Assembly: GCA_015680685.1 (NCBI GenBank)
Contig: MNCI01015627.1
Coordinates: 387,287 to 451,286, forward strand
Origin: Gnetum montanum
Lineage: Eukaryota > Streptophyta > Gnetopsida > Gnetales > Gnetaceae
DNA length: 64,000 nt
Direction: 5' to 3'
Shown: in pieces, positions 58,573-64,000 of the stretch
Numbering within the stretch: position 1 is the stretch's first letter
How the letters are laid out: each line of letters begins with the position of its first letter
The notes under the pieces: generated by a model
Told to the model about the DNA's origin: nothing
Databases searched by the model: none
What the model saw: only the letters and a program-made list of their open reading frames with translations
Position numbers and translations under genes: made by a program

Positions 58573-59314
58573 GGGCGAGTTCGAGTGAGAATGCGCGTGC
58601 GTGCCGGCGCCGCTGTTGCATATTGAGTGTGCGCTTGTTGCCGGGCGCCGATTGCCAAATCGATGAGAGATTGAGCCACGCACTAGGGCAACGACCTCAT
58701 ACTCTGCTGCTGCTCCTCCTCTTCCTCATCGCTGATTCGTGATTTGTGCGTGTGTTGCTGCCGTGGTTTTTGTTACTGTTGCTCGTTTCTTAGCAGAGCA
58801 ATGGCCGCAGTGCGCTGGCGTGGATGAGCTGCTGCTGCTGACTGACTGATTCCTACCTTTTAAAAATTCATGCACTGCGATGTCGCCAGGCAGAAAAGGG
58901 GTATTTGCTTGCGCAGCTGCTGCTTATCTATCGCCTTTGTTGTATTCATTCCTGCGCTCCTCGCAGGCCCCCTCGGGTGCTCTGCTTTTCGATTGGAGCA
59001 TGAAAGGGATAATATTAATATAGTAGTGGTACTGCTACTACTTGCGCGTCAATTTCGCATTTCCTGGCAAAGCAGAGAATTTTTATTTGTAGAAACTGCA
59101 GCAGCACTCGCGTCTCATCGGCAGCATCGGCCAGGTTGAATTTGCAGACGCCAGAAATCTTCGCAAATTGACTTCGAATCTCTACCGCGTAACAGTGCTC
59201 TGCTTTATTTGAACTTTGACGGCAAAAACAATGGTAAAAGCCACTACGCTGCAACGATGGGTAGATATTGCACGATCCAAAAGTAAACATGACAGGGAGA
59301 CAGGTTTTATAAAA
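58573..59314 (-). promoter_or_regulatory. Putative 5' leader and promoter of the receptor kinase
   Basis: Upstream of the start the minus strand has CAG/AGC triplet runs (58700-58720 and 58829-58842), typical of GC-rich plant leaders. TATA-like words on the minus strand are TTTTTAAAAG near 58857-58866 and the palindrome TTTTATAAAA at 59305-59314. The start site cannot be fixed from sequence. The ATG at 58683 is either in an N-terminal extension or an upstream in-frame start. Confidence 0.4.
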
Positions 59315-60415
59315 TGATCTGAGAGGAGACAAGCCTGGCCGCTAATGTAGGTTATTTTACATGGGCTGCTGCAGCACAGGGATAAAAGGTTATAATCATA
59401 TCAATTACCAAGACAAAGCGAGCGCTCAAATCACGAAGCTAGATGAAAACCGTATTATCATAATTTTCTTGATTTCAAAGAGTAAGCTTGATACTTTAGG
59501 CGTAGTAGTTTAACCAATAAGCTCCAAACGTTATGCATGTGTAATGGTTTAGAGGTTAAGTTGTGCTTAATTACATTTTTTTATTTAGTAGTTGTGGAGC
59601 TTTTATTATCATGGTTATCATTAAGAGCTAGAATTTTGTTTATTTGCAATCACTTCAAATCATCTTTAATTATTATTATTATTTTTCTTCATGTCTTTTC
59701 TAGCCTTTTTTGGGTGTTGAAGCCCCAAAATAAATATATTAAAAATAAAAATTCAAAGTACAAAAGGAAAGACCTATTAATTTTGGGGATGCCTTTTAAG
59801 GTTTTCATCCTTACAACCAATCAAAAGATACTTTTTGGGGAAAGACCTCCCCCCAAGGGTATTCCATGAAAAGATTAACATTGGGTGGAGGGGGATCGTG
59901 AAGAACACCCAATGTAATTATTAATAGTTAAAATATCTTGAACATGTCCATTTTGAAGATTTAGTATGTAATTACTAATAGATAGACTTCTTCGATGTTT
60001 TTACTATAAAGAACCATTTGGAAACCATTTGAATCAATAACAAGTTTTTTGTGAGATCTTAGAAACAAATAGTTATTTCCTCTTAGTCATTAAAGATTTC
60101 TTTGAATCTAATTTGATTGGAACCTTTCTCAAAGGTACATTTTGTTGAACAATAATCAAAGAAAAGGGTGAATTGATTGTTAAAATGTTACAAAAAAAAA
60201 ATCATTATAGGATTTGCAGCATCTGTAGAAAAAACCTTAGCAAGCTTTACAATATTTGTAAAAGAAATTTTAATTATGTTTATAGTAGCTTGGTGCTAAC
60301 ATGCTTGCATAGCCTTTTTTTCGCAGCATAAAAGGACATGAATCAAATATATGACCCTTTTGATGATAATGCTGATATGACTTTGGAAAAATATAATAAA
60401 CAACCTTTTGCACAT
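59315..60415. other. No gene recognised; AT-rich intergenic DNA
   Basis: No convincing ORF or repeat. Runs of att and aaataa near 59660-59760. It ends at the LTR start (60416). Confidence 0.5.
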
Positions 60416-61399
60416 TGATGAGAGTGCTTACTCTAGTGGTTACTCTAGCAATTATTCTAATTATTAGAGTAGTTACTCTAGCAGGTACTCTAGCAATTAC
60501 TCTAATTATTAGAGTGGTTACTCTAGCGGTTACTCTAGCAGTTATTCTAATTATTAGAGTGGTTACTCTAGCGGTTATTTTAGCAGTTATTCTAATTATT
60601 AGAGCGGTTACTCTAATTATTAGAGTAGTTGCTCCCAAGTCTATAAATACAGTGCCCAGGCGCACAATTGGAAAGAAGTCTTTTAGCAATCAAGTAGTGA
60701 AACTCTTGTAGTATGTTTGAAAGTTAGAGTATTTTCCAAGTACCCACAGCAGAAGATCTAAGTGTGGACAGATCTTTATTCGAGCATTGTGTACCTGAGC
60801 ACATCTTGTGTACAGCAATAAAGACAAGCTCTTTGATTCATCTTTGCAGCACTTGAGATTTGTTTTCTTACGCATTTCTTTTATTTTATTTTCTTATGCA
60901 TCTATTTTATTTTATGCACTTTACATTTATGTTATTAGCGTAGCAATTCATTTTGATCAATTAAGGAAATCGTTAAATTACACAAGCACGACCACTTCGA
61001 GCATGCATGTAACGCTTGGTAACCTAATAACAATTAGCGTTTGGTAATCCCAGCAGTGTTGCACTGGTTCAAGATGTGTACAGCAAGTGGGAACGGATGC
61101 TAGTGTTAGGATTAGTTAGAACTTAGTTAATGAGTAGTTAAGTTAAATTAATCACTTAGTTACCTCTCCTTCCCTACTAGCGTAGGACATAAAAATATAA
61201 AAGCTATAAAAATCATATGCCTCAAGCTTACTTAATCATACAATCGTGATATACAGGTAAGCTTGGGAAGACAATGATAAACCAACCCATCCTTGTTCCA
61301 CAAGGGCGCATAAGCACTTAGTCCTTGGAATTCGATCAAATTGTGCGTGAAACGCTCGTATTTGTATGGTTGAGCGTAGGGGTACCTCGCCGCTCATCA
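60416..61399 (+). mobile_element. Athila-like 5' LTR
   Basis: 984 bp from TGATGAG to CGCTCATCA, followed by a tRNA-Asp primer site. U3 is dominated by a 45-bp tandem array. TATA box CTATAAATAC at 60641-60650. The AATAAA-type signal (gcaataaagac) lies near 60817, and U5 has acgaccacttcgagcatgca. CpG decay is light. The left flank is CACAT; the partner LTR is outside the window. Confidence 0.92.
60421..60630 (+). repeat. 45-bp tandem array in LTR U3
   Basis: The anchor tctaattattagag starts at 60456, 60501, 60546 and 60591, exactly 45 bp apart, with a further partial copy at 60612. Each contains the inverted arms CTCTAAT/ATTAGAG around one T. The array ends about 10 bp before the TATA box. Confidence 0.93.
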
Positions 61400-61400
61400 T

Positions 61401-61418
61401 TGGCACCGTTGCCGAGGA
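61401..61418 (+). other. Primer-binding site for tRNA-Asp
   Basis: TGGCACCGTTGCCGAGGA matches the complement of plant tRNA-Asp at 16 of 18 positions. Of the two G-to-A changes, the first is CpG to CpA and the second is the neighbouring G of CCGG. It begins two bases after the LTR end. Confidence 0.88.
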
Positions 61419-61539
61419 CTTAGTTGTTTGTGCGCTAACTAGAACTTAGGAAATCATTCACATCATTGGAACAAACCATTAGGGTTGATTGAGAAAATAA
61501 TAAACAAGAATACATTGCACACTGAACAGAAAAGTATGT

Positions 61540-63420
61540 CTCTTTCTTCGTATGAAAGCACCTTACCACCTAGGACTGAAACAGGAAACAATCGGTGACG
61601 TAATACACATGACATTGATCCACCAATCCCTCAACAAGTTTGAGTGGTATATATTCATCCTGATGGGTATATACCAGACTTTACCTTTATCCTCCATCAA
61701 GATGAACAACTGCGTCGCAAGACTTAGAGGGTAACATAGTGTTACCTCCTGATCATTCAATCCCTAGTATGCTTCTTCGTGCTCTCACATGAATTAGCAT
61801 GCCACACTTACACACAGAATACATTGTGCAAGACCATGACTCGAGAGGATACCATCACATAGAGGCACAACGTCAAAGGGACTTGCAACAGGAGAGACAT
61901 CATAAGTCTTTGAAGGGTAAGTGGTCCTAAGATTCCCCACATGTCTTAAGAGAAAATGAGGGTGGTGAACCTACCTCAGGCAGTTTCCCACACAACAATG
62001 TTCCTCCCCTTGACTTTGGCCAAGGGGTTGTGTATCAGAACCTTCATTCCACTATTCATAACCCAAGTTCTGATACCCACGGGCACAAAGGATCCAAAAA
62101 AGGAACACGAACTCATGATAAAGGTGGACATTCTAATCATAATCATGATTGGGGCTGAGACCGCAGAAGAGAAGGTAGTAGACAACATCATGATGTTGGT
62201 TCTCCTTCTTCTTTACCTTCATCATCTCCTTCACCCTCTCCTTCACCCTCTCCTTCAATACCAAACATACTCCTGAGTGTCCAACCTGCGAAAGCAAATC
62301 CAAGGCTGGAAACAAGGAGGACATGAACCCTTGGATGCTACCATGGGCTAATTCTATGCACTATTACATCATTGTCCTGGCCATGGTTATTTACAAAGGG
62401 ATCAACTACGCCATCTTGTAGATGGGCTTAGGCATGAAACAAGAAAAACCCTTGGGACTTATGCCTAAGGGAGACTATTTGAGCTTAGGTCCCATCAAAT
62501 TCAAAGACTATTGGAGCAAGTTGCTAAGGAAGAAGGTGAGCTATGAAAGAGAGAAAGTGCAGAAGAGTATAACTGAGATCCTTCCATTCAGAAGAGGGGA
62601 GTAAGATTTTGTGAGGATGAAGAAGAGTCACCACTCAAAGAGATGGTAAATAGGAAAACTTTTCCTATCCAAAAGATGACATCAGAAGTTTCGGCAAAGG
62701 TAGACCAAATGTGGGATTCCTTAGACAATAGATTTCAAATTTTCTTAAAATAGTAGAGGAGTCTAGAGAGCAAGGTAGTGAGAAAAGAAAAAAGAAAGAG
62801 GCTGAACATGCACATAGCCCAGGTAAGGGAAAATTTGCCATCATTGAAGAGGTTGTGGATTCGAAAATAGACAATGATAGTGGATGTGAGATATGTCAAT
62901 ATGACCATCCTAAGGGATGTTGCCCTGTAATCTCACATCTACAGGAGTTTGGGGTGTATGCACTCAACCCACAATTAAAAAAAAGGCAAACACCCCAAAG
63001 GTTACCTTATCCTCAAGGTAACCCAAGGCAGTTCCACCAACCCTTAACATATTATCCCAGTGGAACTCCACCACAACCGATTGAGTAATTTCAATAGTGG
63101 CAGCACCCAAAATCATGGGGAATACCACCACCAAGGCAATAGTATCCATACCAGCAACCTGACCCATATGGATATTACATGTAGTAGCCAATCTCCCCAC
63201 GTGACTCTACTGGTCACATCACTCCTCAACTTCACTACTAGGCCTGCAAGTATTATGGAACTCCCTCTTCTAGAGGCAATATTCCGCAAGCATATCATCC
63301 TTCTCATCTAGCCGCATCTCTTCCACCAATAGCTCCACTACCACCTGCTCCCGCAATGCAAGGTGAAATCCCTACCTAGCCGTAGCAACGTAACGCCACG
63401 AGGGTTGTCAACTCTCAACC
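61540..63420 (+). pseudogene. Athila-like gag
   Basis: A reading starts near 61552 and can be followed in pieces through a region equivalent to the gags at 36800-38300 and 44000-45434. Later comes the zinc-knuckle-like CEICQYDHPKGCCPV (about 62888), then HLQEFGVYALNP and a Pro/Tyr/Gln-rich tail (PRQFHQPLTYYP). A small Ser/Pro microrepeat (tctccttcaccc, three copies) lies near 62220-62260. It is the best-preserved gag of the family here but still has frameshifts and stops (for example after PPQPIE at 63086). Confidence 0.8.
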
Positions 63421-63442
63421 TACTGTTGGTTCCAACAACCAC

Positions 63443-64000
63443 ATGAAGAAAAGACCTTTCTTTAGAACCAATAGTCCAACCAAGCCCTTGCAATCACAAG
63501 TGGATGATTCCTTAGATGCCTCAGTATCAATCAAAACTTCGGAGACCCCTTCAATCCAATCATCGCATTCAATGCATACAATCATGCTAACACATGCTAT
63601 CATCAATTGGATCAAAGCTGGCCACCTTCCTAGGAAATTCTCTAATCTTGGGAGTCCTCTAATATACTTACAAATCACTAGAAATGTGCCACGCAAGGCT
63701 CTTTTGGATTCAGGTTCCGGTGTCAACTTTATTTCTTAAGAAATGTACAAGGCCTAGAACCTACCTCCATTGAAAAAGAGCAACATCTGTCTAGAGTTGG
63801 CTGACCAATCCATCATTGTCCCATTGGGACTAGTGGAAGACATTGTTATCACTATTTGTGGATGGTTGTACCTAGCTGACTTCCTAGTGATTCAGGTAAA
63901 CAATGGTAGGGGGGACTTCCCAATCATAATGGGAAGAGCATGGCTAAGCACCATTGACGCATGCCTAGGAATCCATGATCTTTCCCTAGAAATATCAAAG
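63443..64000 (+). pseudogene. Athila-like aspartic protease, cut by the window end
   Basis: The open stretch 63443-63739 ends in RKALLDSGSGVNFIS, which carries an intact DSG catalytic motif. A single stop (TAA at 63737-63739) interrupts the frame, which then continues with LELADQSIIVPLGLVEDIV, ADFLVIQV and PIIMGRAWLSTID. This matches the Athila-type protease order. The rest of pol should lie beyond the window. Confidence 0.85.

Noticed and set aside
57283-58626. 447-codon ORF on the plus strand, opposite the receptor kinase
   Set aside because: Antisense shadow of a GC-rich gene in which stops are rare. The composition is Ala/Arg/Gly-rich without any domain, and the other strand has a complete receptor kinase.
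60270-60711. ORFs of 139 and 98 codons with repeating TLIIRV-type units on both strands
   Set aside because: They are translations of the 45-bp tandem DNA repeat in an LTR U3; the openness follows from the repeat length being a multiple of three.

Overview
The window looks like plant nuclear DNA from a large, repeat-rich genome. It is mostly old LTR retrotransposons carrying many stops, frameshifts and CpG decay, inserted into one another, with only one intact gene. A gymnosperm is my best guess from the age and density of the nested elements. A fern, lycophyte or early-diverging angiosperm cannot be excluded. No tRNA, rRNA, CRISPR array or bacterial-type system was seen.

Intact gene: an intronless, very GC-rich receptor kinase of the CRINKLY4/CCR family lies on the minus strand at 56143-58572. 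It has a signal peptide, seven crinkly repeats, a TNFR-like Cys-rich region, a transmembrane helix and a kinase domain. Its kinase activation segment is unusually short. About 0.7 kb of putative leader/promoter lies at 58573-59314, and low-copy DNA with a foldback element lies on its 3' side.

Retrotransposon layout. (a) 1-728: Copia LTR piece. (b) 739-4800: Athila-like LTRs, an env-like coiled-coil remnant (-) and a chromovirus-like LTR. (c) 4863-8700: chromovirus-like pol (-). (d) 8720-12215: Athila-like 3' LTR, spacer and integrase (-). (e) 12240-25826: Tat-like Gypsy material with RNase H, integrase, two long LTRs, an inverted copy, gag and protease, plus five arrays of a roughly 30-bp minisatellite; its integrase is split by a solo LTR with a perfect 5-bp target duplication. 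(f) 25860-33115: Athila-like integrase, spacer, env-like region and 3' LTR (+). (g) 33540-34645: low-copy DNA with a 189-codon ORF and a foldback fragment. (h) 35121-39053: Athila-like 5' LTR, tRNA-Asp primer site, gag and protease (+). (i) 39061-45434: minus-strand Athila-like pieces and a second chromovirus-like 5' end. (j) 45440-52572: a nearly complete Copia element (-) inserted in an Athila-like gag, itself carrying a solo LTR in its own LTR. (k) 52573-53728: remainder of that gag and its 5' LTR. (l) 60416-64000: the best-preserved Athila-like 5' LTR, primer site, gag and protease (+), running off the window.

The elements fall into four lineages: Athila-like Gypsy (LTR ends TGATGAG/CTCATCA, tRNA-Asp primer), Tat-like Gypsy (LTR ends TGTTGG/CCAACA), a chromovirus-like Gypsy and a SIRE-like Copia (both with an initiator tRNA-Met primer). 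The most interesting signals are clusters of the auxin-response word TGTCTC/GAGACA in U3 of two unrelated LTR families, fast-changing palindrome or tandem-repeat cassettes just upstream of the TATA box in the Athila-like LTRs, the env-like coiled-coil remnants, and the compact activation segment of the receptor kinase. All alignments here were done by eye.
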